A DNA stretch of 64,000 bases, from assembly GCF_024626475.1 (NCBI RefSeq), contig NZ_JANKHH010000007.1, positions 471,134 through 535,133 of the forward strand, given 5' to 3'. Under the pieces are notes generated by a model, which made no database searches, had not been told where the DNA came from, and was given only the letters and a program-made list of their open reading frames with translations. A program made the position numbers and the translations under genes. This document shows, in pieces, positions 46,069 to 55,213 of the stretch. How positions within the stretch are numbered: position 1 is the first letter of the stretch; the number at the start of each line of letters is the position of its first letter. Source of the DNA: Parerythrobacter lacustris (lineage in GTDB: Bacteria > Pseudomonadota > Alphaproteobacteria > Sphingomonadales > Sphingomonadaceae).

Positions 46069-46695
46069 ATGTGCAACCTCTACCGCATGACGAAGAACGC
46101 CGACGAGGTCGCCAAATGGTTCGATGCGATCGACCAGCTGGGCGGGGCGAATTTCGGGGCGGAGGTCTATCCGGGCTATCCCGGCGCGGTCATCGCCGGA
46201 GGGAAGCTGCGCCAGATGACCTGGGGTTTCCCGCTGGTGATGAAGGGCAGGAACGACCAGCCGCTCAAACCAAAGCCGGTCAACAACGCGCGCACCGACA
46301 AGCTCGACAGCTTCTTCTGGCGCTACAGCTTCGAGGAGCGGCGCTGCCTGATTCCGCTCACCGCCTGGGCCGAAGCGGAAGGGCCGAAGGGGGCCAAGAC
46401 GCGCAGCTGGCTATCGCTTCCCGATGCCGAGCTGTTCGCCTGCGCGGCGGTGTGGCGCGACAGCGACGAGTGGGGTCCGGCCTATTCGATGGTGATGACC
46501 GACGCGGCGGGCCTGGCGACAGAGGTCCACACCCGCATGCCGGTGATCCTCGCGCCCGAAACCTACGCGCAATGGACCGGCGGCACGCCCGACGAGGCGA
46601 AGGCGTTATGCTGCCCGTGGCAGGGCGACCTCGTGCTCGATCGCACCGACCAGCCGTGGTCGGGCGGGGCAGCGGCGCAGGCGAGCCTGCTCTAG
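46069..46695 (+). CDS. SOS response-associated peptidase (SRAP/HMCES family)
   Basis: 208 residues. Cys2 after the initiator Met (the protein starts MCNLYRMT) forms the DNA-protein crosslink at abasic sites. KPVNNARTDKL with the binding asparagine, LTAWAEAEG with a glutamate at the YEW position, and VHTRMPVIL with the catalytic histidine complete the set. The usual FYEW is replaced by TAWAE. Coupled to ubiA. Confidence 0.93.
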   Translation: MCNLYRMTKNADEVAKWFDAIDQLGGANFGAEVYPGYPGAVIAGGKLRQMTWGFPLVMKGRNDQPLKPKPVNNARTDKLDSFFWRYSFEERRCLIPLTAWAEAEGPKGAKTRSWLSLPDAELFACAAVWRDSDEWGPAYSMVMTDAAGLATEVHTRMPVILAPETYAQWTGGTPDEAKALCCPWQGDLVLDRTDQPWSGGAAAQASLL

Positions 46696-46699
46696 CGTC

Positions 46700-47962
46700 T
46701 TACTCGACCAGCACGCCGCCCTTAATCACCGCGTCGACATCGGTGAATTCGCCGACATTCTCAAGCGGGTTGCCGCTGACCGCGATGATATCCGCCCAGG
46801 CGCCGGGGCGAAGCGTGCCGACCTCACCCTTTTGGCCGAGCGCCTCCGACGCGTTGACCGTCGCCGCGCGGATCGCTTCGAGCGGAGTCATCCCGTATTC
46901 GACCATCACCGCGAACTGCCCGCCGACTTCCTCGTGCGGCATCACCCCGGCGTCGCTGCCGAAGACCATCCGCACGCCCGAATTGTGCGCCTTGCGGAAG
47001 TTGTCGCGCTGGACCTGCGCGATCTCGCGGTCCTTGCGCAGATTGTCCTCCAGCACCCCGTTCGCCTCGCCGGTGCGCTGGGTGTAGTCGGTGTTGTAGA
47101 TGTCCATGCTGAAGAAGGTGCCACGCTCCTTGGCGAGGCGAATGCCTTCGTCGTCGACCAGGCTGGCGTGCTCGATCGTGTCGAACCCGGCGCGGATCGC
47201 CAGCTTGATGCCTTCGGCACCATGCGCGTGGGCGGCGACCTTGAGATCCCAGAAATGCGCCTCGTCGGCGATCGCCTGCAATTCCTCGAGCCGGAGCTGC
47301 GGCTGGCCCGGCTCGGTGTTGCGGCTGAACACGCCGCCGGTGGCGCAGACCTTGATCACTTCGGCCCCGTATTTGCGTTGCTCGCGCACGCGCAGGCGGA
47401 ATTCGTCGGGGCTGTCGGCCACCCCGGGGCTCTTCGCGCCGAAGCTCGGCGGCAGATAGGTCTGATCGCAATGCCCGCCGGTCGCGCCGAGTGAGTAGTT
47501 GCCGTTGACGATGCGGGGGCCAACGATCCAGCCTTCCTCGATCGCCTGGTCGACGCCGGAGACGTTGTAGTCGCCATCGCCCACGTTGCGCACGGTGGTG
47601 AAGCCCGCCTTGAGCATCTTCTCCGCATTCACCACCGCGAGCACGGTGGCGAAGCGGTCGGTGAACTGGAGCGAGGAATAGCCGCCATACTCGGGCCGAC
47701 CATCGAGATGGACATGCATGTCGATCAGGCCCGGCAGCAGCGTATGCCCAGCGAGATCGATCACCTTGCCATCTGTGGGTGCCGATGCACCGGATTCGAC
47801 GCTAGCGATCTTGCCCTCGACGATCGTCACCAGCGGCTTCTCGACGAACTTGCCGGTCTCGACCTCGAGCAGGCGATCCGCGGTGACATAGACCGTTTCG
47901 GCATGGGCGGTGCCGGCGCTGAGGGCGAGGGCGGCAGAGACAAGAGCGAGGCGATATTTCAT
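46700..47962 (-). CDS. Secreted amidohydrolase family metal-dependent peptidase/prolidase-like
   Basis: 420 residues. Signal peptide cut after AGTAHA. Metal sites: DMHVHLDG (HxH), VIKVCATGG (carboxylated Lys), AAHAHGAEG, TIEHASL and MVFGSDAGV. Similar to bacterial Xaa-Pro dipeptidase-like and Xaa-Arg amidohydrolases. The exact substrate is unknown; periplasmic location fits nutrient peptide breakdown. Confidence 0.92.
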   Translation of the reverse strand: MKYRLALVSAALALSAGTAHAETVYVTADRLLEVETGKFVEKPLVTIVEGKIASVESGASAPTDGKVIDLAGHTLLPGLIDMHVHLDGRPEYGGYSSLQFTDRFATVLAVVNAEKMLKAGFTTVRNVGDGDYNVSGVDQAIEEGWIVGPRIVNGNYSLGATGGHCDQTYLPPSFGAKSPGVADSPDEFRLRVREQRKYGAEVIKVCATGGVFSRNTEPGQPQLRLEELQAIADEAHFWDLKVAAHAHGAEGIKLAIRAGFDTIEHASLVDDEGIRLAKERGTFFSMDIYNTDYTQRTGEANGVLEDNLRKDREIAQVQRDNFRKAHNSGVRMVFGSDAGVMPHEEVGGQFAVMVEYGMTPLEAIRAATVNASEALGQKGEVGTLRPGAWADIIAVSGNPLENVGEFTDVDAVIKGGVLVE

Positions 47963-48107
47963 GGCGTTGATCCCCGACCTTCAGGATGAAGGCTTAGGGA
48001 CCAGCATGGCATGAAGCCACGGCAGCGAAAAGTCGGCTTTGCGCGATTTGCGGCGCTTTTGCTTCGGATCGCGGGGCGGCGGGAACATAGACTCGCGGAC
48101 CAGCGGC

Positions 48108-48479
48108 TCATTCATAGCTCACCACCTCGAACTCGATACCGTCCCAGTCGAAGAAGTAGAACCGCCGTCCGGGTTCATAGTCGTCGTGGCTGAACGGTTC
48201 GAGACCATGGACGATGACGACCTGCTCGGCTGCGTCGAGGTCATCGACCAGCAGGCCGACGTGGTTCAGCGGCACGCCCTTTGCGTAGTCTCCCCTGACC
48301 TTTTCGCTGGTGTAGAGCGCCAGGTAGTCGGCGCTGTTGCCGACATGGATGGTCCACCCGCCCATCGCGGAAGGGCCGCGCCAGCGTTCGTGCCAGCCGC
48401 ATAGGTCGGTAAACAGCTTCGCGCTGCGTTCGGGGTCGGTGACGGAAAGATTGGCGTGTTCGATCTGGCCGTTCGGCAT
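48108..48479 (-). CDS. VOC family protein (glyoxalase-like)
   Basis: 123 residues. One vicinal oxygen chelate unit duplicated as two beta-alpha-beta repeats: EHANLSVTDPERSAKLFTDL and LNHVGLLVDDLDAAEQVV, ending in RFYFFDWDGIEFEVVSYE. Metal ligands plausible at His6-type and Glu near the end. Function unknown; promoter arrangement shows it as a SoxR target. ATG at 48479. Confidence 0.93.
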   Translation of the reverse strand: MPNGQIEHANLSVTDPERSAKLFTDLCGWHERWRGPSAMGGWTIHVGNSADYLALYTSEKVRGDYAKGVPLNHVGLLVDDLDAAEQVVIVHGLEPFSHDDYEPGRRFYFFDWDGIEFEVVSYE

Positions 48480-48533
48480 GGCGTCGCTCCTGCATTTCGC
48501 GAAACAGATGCCCTCGCGAATCGGGCGACATGA

Positions 48534-48564
48534 CAAATGCAACCTCAAGTAAAGTTGAGGTCAA
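48534..48564 (-). promoter_or_regulatory. SoxR-type promoter with operator for the VOC gene
   Basis: On the minus strand TTGACC (48564-48559), an over-long 19-bp spacer (48558-48540), then CATTTG (48539-48534). The spacer holds an 18-bp dyad CCTCAA-GTAAAG-TTGAGG (48543-48560) close to the SoxR consensus. The over-long spacer is the hallmark of MerR-family activation, and the promoter points toward the VOC gene. Confidence 0.8.
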
Positions 48565-48591
48565 GGCGGAAATGGAGTAGCCCTGCAATCG

Positions 48592-49029
48592 ATGAAAGCC
48601 ACTGACCTGCTCACCATCGGTGATCTCGCGCGCCGCACCGGCCTGTCGGTCTCGGCAATCCGCTTTTATGAAGATAAGGGGTTGGTCGAGGCGCTGCGTA
48701 CCGGTGGCAACCAACGGCGCTTCCTGCGCGCGGATATCCGGCGCTTGAGCTTCATCCTGATCGCGCAACAATTGGGCCTGTCGCTCGGCGAAATCGAGCA
48801 GGCGCTGTCGGGCCTGCCGCAGGGGCGCAATCCCAATGCTGCGGACTGGAAGCGGATCAGCCGGGACATCCGCCAGCGGATCGATGCGCGGATCGCGGCG
48901 CTGGAAAAGGTGCGCGAAGACCTCGACGGCTGCATCGGCTGCGGCTGCCTGAGCCTGAAGAAATGCTCGCTCTACAACGCGGGCGACATTTGGGGGGCGA
49001 GAGGAGCAGGTCCGCGCGTGCTGAGGTAG
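48592..49029 (+). CDS. soxR: Redox-sensitive transcriptional activator SoxR
   Basis: 145 residues, MerR family. Winged-helix at residues 6-70 (TIGDLARRTGLSVSAIRFYEDKGLVEALRT), long helix, then the 2Fe-2S cysteines at 114, 117, 119 and 125 (CIGCGCLSLKKC). Senses redox-cycling compounds. Divergent from the VOC gene with the operator between. Confidence 0.96.
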   Translation: MKATDLLTIGDLARRTGLSVSAIRFYEDKGLVEALRTGGNQRRFLRADIRRLSFILIAQQLGLSLGEIEQALSGLPQGRNPNAADWKRISRDIRQRIDARIAALEKVREDLDGCIGCGCLSLKKCSLYNAGDIWGARGAGPRVLR

Positions 49030-49111
49030 CATCGCCGATTGCGGCCAATACTTAACTCCCAGTTATCCTGGCCTTTACCCTTGTTGAACCTGTCACGCCT
49101 ATCGCGGAACG

Positions 49112-49660
49112 ATGCGATCGACCAAGTCCTACCTCTGCGCAACCACGATTCTGGCTGCAGGGCTGTGCGCCTTCGGCTCGGCACCTGCGTCTGCACAGAC
49201 TTCGACTGCGCAGGGCACATCGCGGGCCAACATCGTGGTGCCGGTACAGATCACCAAGATTGCCGACCTCGCCTTCGGCAGCATCGTCGCCCCGGCAAGC
49301 GGCACGGGCCGGGTCACGATCAATGCCCGCACCGGCGCGCGGACGTCCAATGTCAACGCTTCTCCGGTGGGCACGGGTTTCAGCCGGGGGCGGTTTGTCG
49401 TGACCGGAAGGCCCAATACCGCCGTCAATCTGACAGTGGGCAGCCCGACGATCCAGCTAACCGGACCGGGCGCGCCGATGGTTGTCGACCAGTTGCGGGT
49501 CAACCGCAACAATGGAGGTCCGGGCGCGCTTCCACGGGTCTACACCATCCCGGCCAGCGGCACGATGAATGTGGGGTTCGGCGGGCGTCTGACTGTACCG
49601 ACCGGGCAGGCTCCGGGCAATTACACCGGGACTTTCGACCTGACGGTCACCTATCAGTAG
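49112..49660 (+). CDS. DUF4402 secreted protein
   Basis: 182 residues. Signal peptide to SAPASAQ. Beta-rich, with ITKIADLAFGSIVAP at the start of the mature part and GQAPGNYTGTFDLTVTYQ at the end, the DUF4402 pattern that resembles pilin-like beta-sandwich domains. Probably exported to the surface. Role unknown. Confidence 0.9.
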   Translation: MRSTKSYLCATTILAAGLCAFGSAPASAQTSTAQGTSRANIVVPVQITKIADLAFGSIVAPASGTGRVTINARTGARTSNVNASPVGTGFSRGRFVVTGRPNTAVNLTVGSPTIQLTGPGAPMVVDQLRVNRNNGGPGALPRVYTIPASGTMNVGFGGRLTVPTGQAPGNYTGTFDLTVTYQ

Positions 49661-49663
49661 CGA

Positions 49664-50191
49664 TCAGTCTTCCGGCCCGAGCGCAGGGTCGAGATCGCGC
49701 GGGCGCTTGAAGTGAGCCAGCCTGCCGCAGTTCCGGCCTACCTTCGCCCAGTCGTCGACGTTCAGCTCGAACACCGAGAAAGCGGCTGTCGGGTATTTGG
49801 TCGCCGCTTCGTCGAAGTCTTTGCACTCGGCTTCTGCCGGGACAAGCTCGAACAGCATTTCCTGCAGGCCCGGGTTGTGCCCGACGACCAGCACCGCCTC
49901 GATATCGCCGACGAGTTCGTGCAGTACGTCCATGATGGTCGCGGGATCGGCCAGATACAGCCGCTCGTCCCACTTGACCCTGGTATCGGGCATCCCCTCT
50001 TCAAGCGTCTGCTTCGACCGGGCAGCCGGGCTGGCCAGGATCAGATCCCAATGCTGCCCGTGATCGAGGATGTGGTGCCCCATCAGCCTTGCGCCCTTGC
50101 GTCCGCGCTCGTTGAGTTCGCGATCGAAGTCGCGCTTGCCGACATCGTCCCAGTCGGATTTCGCGTGGCGCAGGAGACCGAGTATCTTCAC
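49664..50191 (-). CDS. sixA: SixA-like histidine phosphatase
   Basis: 175 residues from GTG at 50191. LLRHAKSDW (RHG catalytic motif), SPAARSKQT and VGHNPGLQEM with the second histidine. SixA acts on phosphohistidine in E. coli; this relative is longer. Starts inside the stop of the upstream helicase gene (GTGA), so the two are coupled. Confidence 0.9.
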   Translation of the reverse strand: MKILGLLRHAKSDWDDVGKRDFDRELNERGRKGARLMGHHILDHGQHWDLILASPAARSKQTLEEGMPDTRVKWDERLYLADPATIMDVLHELVGDIEAVLVVGHNPGLQEMLFELVPAEAECKDFDEAATKYPTAAFSVFELNVDDWAKVGRNCGRLAHFKRPRDLDPALGPED

Positions 50192-52806
50192 GTTGGCTGG
50201 CTGTCCTGTTCGGCGGCTGGGGTCGACTCGACAGAAACACCCGAAGCCACGCGTTGTAAAGCCTCCTCCAGTGTCAGGCGCATGACCGGTGTGCCTTTGG
50301 GGAAGGCGGAGAGCAGGCGGCTGGGAAAGGCGGACGACAGCACGATGAAGTGCCCCGCATCGTCCTTGCTGCGGATCAGTCGCCCGAAGGCCTGCGCCAG
50401 CCGCGCGCGGATGATGCGGTCGTCATAGGCGCTGCCGCCCTGCGCTGCGCGGCGGGCGCGGTGGAGAATCGAGGGCTTGGGCCACGGCACCGCTTCCATC
50501 ACCACGCAGCGCAGCGATTCGCCCGGCACGTCGACCCCGTCGCGCAGGGCATCGGTGCCGAGCAGGCTTGCCTTGGGATCGTCACGGAAGATATCGACCA
50601 GCGTGCCGGTGTCGATCGGATCGACATGCTGCGCGTAAAGTGGCAGCCCGGCGCGGGCGAGCCGATCCGCGATGCGGCCATGCACCACGCGCAGCCGGCG
50701 GATCGCGGTGAACAGGCCGAGCACGCCGCCGCCCGCCACTTCGATCAGCCGCGCATAGGCCGCAGCGAGGGCAGGGAGGTCGCCCCGCTTCACATCGGTC
50801 ACGATCAGCACTTCGGCCCGGTTGGCATAATCGAACGGGCTTTCGGCGGCGGAGAGCAGCGGCTCGACCTCGATATGCGGCGCGCCGCTCGCCTCGATCG
50901 CGGCCTGCCAGTCGTCGCCGTCTCTCAGTGTCGCGCTGGTCAGCATCACCCCGTGGCTCGGCTCGAGCACCACCTTGGCAAAAGGCTTCATCGGGTCGAG
51001 CCAGCGGCGATGGATGCCGACATCGAACTCGCGCGCCTCCGACCGGTCGACCGCGAACCAGTCGACGAATTCGGGATCGGCCGGGCCGCCCAGCCGGTTG
51101 AGCATGGCCTCCCACGCTGCCAGCAGATCGATCCGCCAGCCGAGCGAATTGCGCGCGCCCTCGATCCGCGCGCGGCCCTGCGCATCGAGCCAGTCGGGCG
51201 CATCCTCGACGATTGCCTCGAGCCGGATGCCGAGCTTGACCAGCGGCGCGCGGATCGCGCCAAGCGCGCCCATTGCCTCCTGCGCCAGCTGGACCAGCTT
51301 GCCCGGCAGCTCGGCGACTTCGGTCTCGATGCCGTAGCCCGCTTCCTGCCCGCCGCTTTCGTCGCGCGCGTAGGTCAGCGCGCGCACTGCGGCGAGCAGG
51401 TTCTCGATCGGCCCCCAAGGCTCGTTGTCATGCAGCCGTTGCAGCCAGCCGTCGGTCGGCAAGGCCTGCGTCGCCTCGATCGCCGCCTCGACCGCTTCGC
51501 CTCCCGCTTCGTCGTAGCTTGCGACATCCGCCAGCCGCGCTGCCAGGCCCCGCCGCCGGCCTTTGGAATTGCGCTCCGGCCCGACGATCCAGCGGCGCAG
51601 CTCGATCGTCTCGGCCCCGGTCAGCGCGGCAGCGAAGGTCGAATCCGCAGCGTGGTGCACGTGATGCCCTTCGTCGAACACGATCCGCGTCGGGCGCTGG
51701 GCGTGGTCGCGCCCCCGCGCCGCGTTGACCATTACCAGCGCGTGGTTGGCGATGACGAGATCGGCCTGCGCGCTGGCCCGGGCAGTGCGCTCGATGAAGC
51801 ATTTGCGGTAATGCGGGCAGCCCGCATAGACGCATTCGCCGCGCTGGTCGGTCAACGATGCGATGCCGCGCTTGCGGAACAGCGTGCCGAGCCAGCCGGG
51901 CAGGTCGCCGCCGATCATGTCGCCATCCTGCGAGAAGGCTGCCCAGCGCGCGACCAACTGCGCCATGATCGCCGCGCGCCCGCCGAAGCCGCCCTGCAGT
52001 GCGTCCTCCAGGTTGAGCAGGCACAGGTAATTCTCGCGCCCCTTACGCACCACCACCGGGCGCGACCCGTCGGCGCGCCGCTCGGGCCACGCCCGCCGGG
52101 CTTCCCCGCGCAGCTGGCGCTGGAGGTTCTTGGTAAAGGTCGAAACCCACACCGTCCCCTGCGAAGCCGATGCCCACAGCGAAGCAGGGGCTAGATAGCC
52201 CAGCGTCTTGCCAATCCCGGTGCCGGCCTGCGCGAGCAGCAGGTGCGGCTGGCCGCGCTCGCGGCGGGGGGCGAAGACCTTGCTCGCTGCGCGGGCGTAG
52301 CTGCGCTGACCCTCGCGCCGCTCCGCGCCCTGACCGGTGAGGTATTCGAGCTGCTCGTCGACCGCGCCTTCGCCGATGGCAACCTGCGCCGGTTGCGGGC
52401 GCTCGGGCGCCTCCTCCCATTCGGGCAGCTTGGAGAACAGCCATTTCTCCGCCCGTTCCGGCTTGGCGACATGCGGGGCAAGCACCTGCGCCCAATGCCA
52501 GCGCAGTCGCATCAGCGATTGCAGGCTGGACCATGCCCCCTCGCGCTCCGGCCAATCGCTGCTCCCGCATCGACCCAGCAACGCGCCCGCAGCCTGCTGC
52601 AACAGCAGCGGCACGGCGTCGTCCCTGGCAGGAGGCTCCAGGCCGAGCGCGTCGGCGAGGCCCTTCGGTGTCGGGACGCAAAAGCGGGCCGGATGGACGA
52701 AGGCGAACAGTTCGAGCAGGTCGAGCCCCGAAAGGTCGGGATAGCCCAGCCGCGTCGCTACCAGCGGCGCGTTGAGCAACAGCACCGGCGTATCCGCCGC
52801 TGCCAT
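50188..52806 (-). CDS. DinG/XPD-like ATP-dependent DNA helicase
   Basis: 872 residues. Walker A AQAGTGIGKTLG near residue 220, DEGHHVHH (DEAH-type box) near 388 and a C-terminal helicase domain with FGRLIRSKDD. An Fe-S cluster region is suggested by CLLNLEDAL and the ECVYAGCPHYRKCF block. The N-terminal 190 residues are extra. Likely 5'-3' helicase for repair. ATG at 52806; a longer frame is available but begins in low-quality sequence. Confidence 0.9.
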   Translation of the reverse strand: MAAADTPVLLLNAPLVATRLGYPDLSGLDLLELFAFVHPARFCVPTPKGLADALGLEPPARDDAVPLLLQQAAGALLGRCGSSDWPEREGAWSSLQSLMRLRWHWAQVLAPHVAKPERAEKWLFSKLPEWEEAPERPQPAQVAIGEGAVDEQLEYLTGQGAERREGQRSYARAASKVFAPRRERGQPHLLLAQAGTGIGKTLGYLAPASLWASASQGTVWVSTFTKNLQRQLRGEARRAWPERRADGSRPVVVRKGRENYLCLLNLEDALQGGFGGRAAIMAQLVARWAAFSQDGDMIGGDLPGWLGTLFRKRGIASLTDQRGECVYAGCPHYRKCFIERTARASAQADLVIANHALVMVNAARGRDHAQRPTRIVFDEGHHVHHAADSTFAAALTGAETIELRRWIVGPERNSKGRRRGLAARLADVASYDEAGGEAVEAAIEATQALPTDGWLQRLHDNEPWGPIENLLAAVRALTYARDESGGQEAGYGIETEVAELPGKLVQLAQEAMGALGAIRAPLVKLGIRLEAIVEDAPDWLDAQGRARIEGARNSLGWRIDLLAAWEAMLNRLGGPADPEFVDWFAVDRSEAREFDVGIHRRWLDPMKPFAKVVLEPSHGVMLTSATLRDGDDWQAAIEASGAPHIEVEPLLSAAESPFDYANRAEVLIVTDVKRGDLPALAAAYARLIEVAGGGVLGLFTAIRRLRVVHGRIADRLARAGLPLYAQHVDPIDTGTLVDIFRDDPKASLLGTDALRDGVDVPGESLRCVVMEAVPWPKPSILHRARRAAQGGSAYDDRIIRARLAQAFGRLIRSKDDAGHFIVLSSAFPSRLLSAFPKGTPVMRLTLEEALQRVASGVSVESTPAAEQDSQPT

Positions 52807-53101
52807 GATCGCTTCGCCCTTCGAACATCCGCGGGTCGTAGCTGTCGCATCGCGCACCCAGGTCCCGGCATGGGATGCGTGCAAGGCAGGCAGAGGGAGG
52901 GTCTCGGACACCGAACCGTTCATGCGCATCCGGGAACGAAAAGTAAACATAGCTGCTTATGGCGGGACGATCTGTTCAACGGTTCGTCGCAAGGAATCTT
53001 CGGTAAGGCGCGAATGGATTCCTTGAAACCGCGTAAAAACAGAAGGTTGGAATCTTGCTGAACGGTGATTAAGGGAACGCTTGCGAATTCCCGCCCGTTC
53101 T

Positions 53102-54247
53102 ATGGGCACTATGCGACACACACAGCATCTCCTTCGCAGCGCCCCCATCGCGATTGCCGCGATGCTCGCGCTTGGCCCCACCCACGCAGTGGCTCAGGAC
53201 GTTTCCGTCACCGCCGCGCCGACTGCGCTGCAGCCACCGATGGTGCTTCCGGTCGACCCGATTCCGGTCCCGACACCGACGTCGGCTGCCGAACCCCGGT
53301 ACGTCCCGTCGCCGACGGTCCAGTCGGTGCCGACCGAGACTGCGACTGCTGAGCCTGAGCCGAGTTCGACCGCCGCTACCACAGCGACTTCGCGTACTAT
53401 CACCCCCTCTTCGCGCAATGTTGCGGCCCCCAACCAACGAACAGCCAACTCAAGCTCTGCCGGTACTTCGACCCCCGTTGGTGCGCCGAACCGAACAGCG
53501 CCCGTAACAGCAACCGATCTGTCGAATGAAGGTCCGATCGGCAATGAAGTCATCGTGCCGCCGCTGCCTTTACCCGAGACTTCGGTCATGCCGACCGACG
53601 CTGGCGATACGCCGGAGCAGGCTGGCATGGACTGGACCGCGATGATCGCACTCGCCATGCTGGGGCTCATCCCGGTCGGTGTGATCGCGCTGGCAGTGAT
53701 CTGGTGGCGCCGGCGTTCGAGCGTTGCCCGCGACATGCGAGCAAACGATGCCGCCCCGCTCACCGCCAGCCGCATTGCCGCCGAGCGCGAGCCGCAACCT
53801 TCGATGCCGCGCCCGCCGATCTTCGACCGCGAGCCGATCGTCGGTAGCGAAGCCCGCACGCCATCGCCGGCACCGTCGAGCTCGGCCCAAACCGCCCCTG
53901 CGACCAAGTGGGAGCCGGCAGGTAGCCTAGCAACGCTGGACCGGCCCCCGGTCGAGGCTCGCAAGCCAGTCGACCGAAGTGCATTCCTCCCGCGCGATGG
54001 CAAGGTGATCCTGCCGGATGCAGTTCCGGAAACCTTCGAAGAACGCGATCGCCTGATGCGCGGCCTCGTGGCCCAGGAACCCGATGCCGCGAACCCCTTC
54101 CGTTCGGGCAGAGCCCGTGCGCGTCGGGCCCGGCTGATCATCCAGTCGCTGGGCCGCAAGTTCGAGAACGCCGCGCCGTGGATCGATCTCAGCCAGTATT
54201 CCTATCGCTGGCCGCACCTCGCGCAGAGCCGCACCAGCTTGGTCTGA
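53102..54247 (+). CDS. Bitopic hypothetical protein with disordered Pro/Thr region
   Basis: 381 residues. A signal peptide (RSAPIAIAAMLALGPTHAVAQ), a Pro/Thr/Ser-rich extracytoplasmic region, one membrane helix (about residues 188-210, MIALAMLGLIPVGVIALAVIWW), then a long cytoplasmic tail. The last 80 residues (GKVILPDAVPETFEERDRLM and beyond) look conserved. Not recognised. Start could be 53111. Confidence 0.7.
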   Translation: MGTMRHTQHLLRSAPIAIAAMLALGPTHAVAQDVSVTAAPTALQPPMVLPVDPIPVPTPTSAAEPRYVPSPTVQSVPTETATAEPEPSSTAATTATSRTITPSSRNVAAPNQRTANSSSAGTSTPVGAPNRTAPVTATDLSNEGPIGNEVIVPPLPLPETSVMPTDAGDTPEQAGMDWTAMIALAMLGLIPVGVIALAVIWWRRRSSVARDMRANDAAPLTASRIAAEREPQPSMPRPPIFDREPIVGSEARTPSPAPSSSAQTAPATKWEPAGSLATLDRPPVEARKPVDRSAFLPRDGKVILPDAVPETFEERDRLMRGLVAQEPDAANPFRSGRARARRARLIIQSLGRKFENAAPWIDLSQYSYRWPHLAQSRTSLV

Positions 54248-54312
54248 ACCCTCCCTCCCTGAGGGAAAGGGTCGCAGGGTGGGGCGTCCGGTCGTAAGGC
54301 CGGGCGCTCCAT

Positions 54313-54330
54313 TCCTTTGTGCGCAAAGGA
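54313..54330. terminator. Short hairpin between two plus genes
   Basis: 7-bp stem TCCTTTG/CAAAGGA with loop TGCG, followed by TATTTTAA. Weak terminator candidate between the bitopic protein gene and the TM2 gene. Confidence 0.4.
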
Positions 54331-54386
54331 TATTTTAAGGCCTCAAGCCTAGAATGCGGGCAGGAAGGGCAGTTTCGGGGGCGCAG

Positions 54387-54923
54387 ATGAGCGGGTTCGG
54401 GAAAAAGGGACTGGATGCGGGGCAAGGCGGGGCGTTGCGCCAGTCTGCAGGTTTCGGGCAAGCGGTGCCTGCGCATCGCATGGAACCGCAGCCGGCCTAT
54501 GATCCGATGGCGGCGCAGCGCGAGGCTTTTATCGCTGCCGAACGGGCGCGGCGCATGAACGAGCCAGACCAGCGGCCGTGGGACGAGCCTGCGCAGCGGA
54601 CTCCGGGGCTGAGCAGCTACGCGCAGGACTATCCCAACTCGCGACCGGTGGTGCAGCAGAGCCGCAGCCTCGCGGTGGCTTACATCCTGTGGTTCATTCT
54701 CGGTCAGCTCTCGGTCCACCGGTTCTATCTCGGCGCGACGACATCGGCGATCGTGCAGGTTTCGCTGTTCTTCGGCAGTCTGCTGATCCTGTTCATTTTT
54801 CCGCCGATGGGGCTGATCGGCTTCGTCGGCTGGGTGTTGTGGATCCTTGCCGATGTGTTCCTCATGCCGGGGCTGCACCGCGCTTTATGCCGTCCGCCGG
54901 CCAATTCAGGGATTTTCTCCTAG
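54387..54923 (+). CDS. TM2 domain-containing protein
   Basis: 178 residues. The first 90 residues are polar and disordered; the TM2 domain (residues 92-165) shows SRSLAVAYILWFILGQLSVHRFYLG, then LIGFVGWVLWILADVFLMPGL. ATG at 54387 chosen over an upstream start. Ends overlapping csoR. Confidence 0.88.
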   Translation: MSGFGKKGLDAGQGGALRQSAGFGQAVPAHRMEPQPAYDPMAAQREAFIAAERARRMNEPDQRPWDEPAQRTPGLSSYAQDYPNSRPVVQQSRSLAVAYILWFILGQLSVHRFYLGATTSAIVQVSLFFGSLLILFIFPPMGLIGFVGWVLWILADVFLMPGLHRALCRPPANSGIFS

Positions 54924-55204
54924 CGCCGCCGGCGCTCCATCAGCTCGACCAGTTCGGCGAACTTCTCGCGCTGCTGGCCTTCGTCGCCGCTGGCGATCGC
55001 CTCGGCGACGCAGGTCGCCGCATGGCCCTTGAGCACCTCGCTTTCGACCTTGACCAGCGCCGATTTGGCGGCGGTAAGCTGGTTGAGCACATCGATGCAA
55101 TAGCGCCCGTCCTCGATCATCTGGGCGATCCCGCGCACCTGACCTGCGATCCGGTTGAGCCGGTTGACCGTCGCCTTGCGCTGTGCCGGTATGATGTTCT
55201 GCAT
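54920..55204 (-). CDS. csoR: Copper-sensing repressor CsoR
   Basis: 94 residues, all-helical. The Cu(I) ligands C36, H61 and C65 (YCIDVL and HAATC) match the CsoR triad, distinguishing it from formaldehyde-sensing FrmR or nickel RcnR, which use other residues. It lies divergent from copA with the operator between, overlapping the TM2 gene at its end by four bases. Confidence 0.93.
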   Translation of the reverse strand: MQNIIPAQRKATVNRLNRIAGQVRGIAQMIEDGRYCIDVLNQLTAAKSALVKVESEVLKGHAATCVAEAIASGDEGQQREKFAELVELMERRRR

Positions 55205-55213
55205 AGGAAGCCC

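Noticed and set aside
48011..48193. 60-codon plus-strand frame between the amidohydrolase and VOC genes.
   Set aside because: Arg-rich, overlaps the VOC gene antisense and lacks a ribosome site.
52991..53024. Inverted repeat AAGGAATC / GATTCCTT upstream of the bitopic protein gene.
   Set aside because: 8-bp arms with an 18-base loop and no associated promoter or T-run; function cannot be supported.
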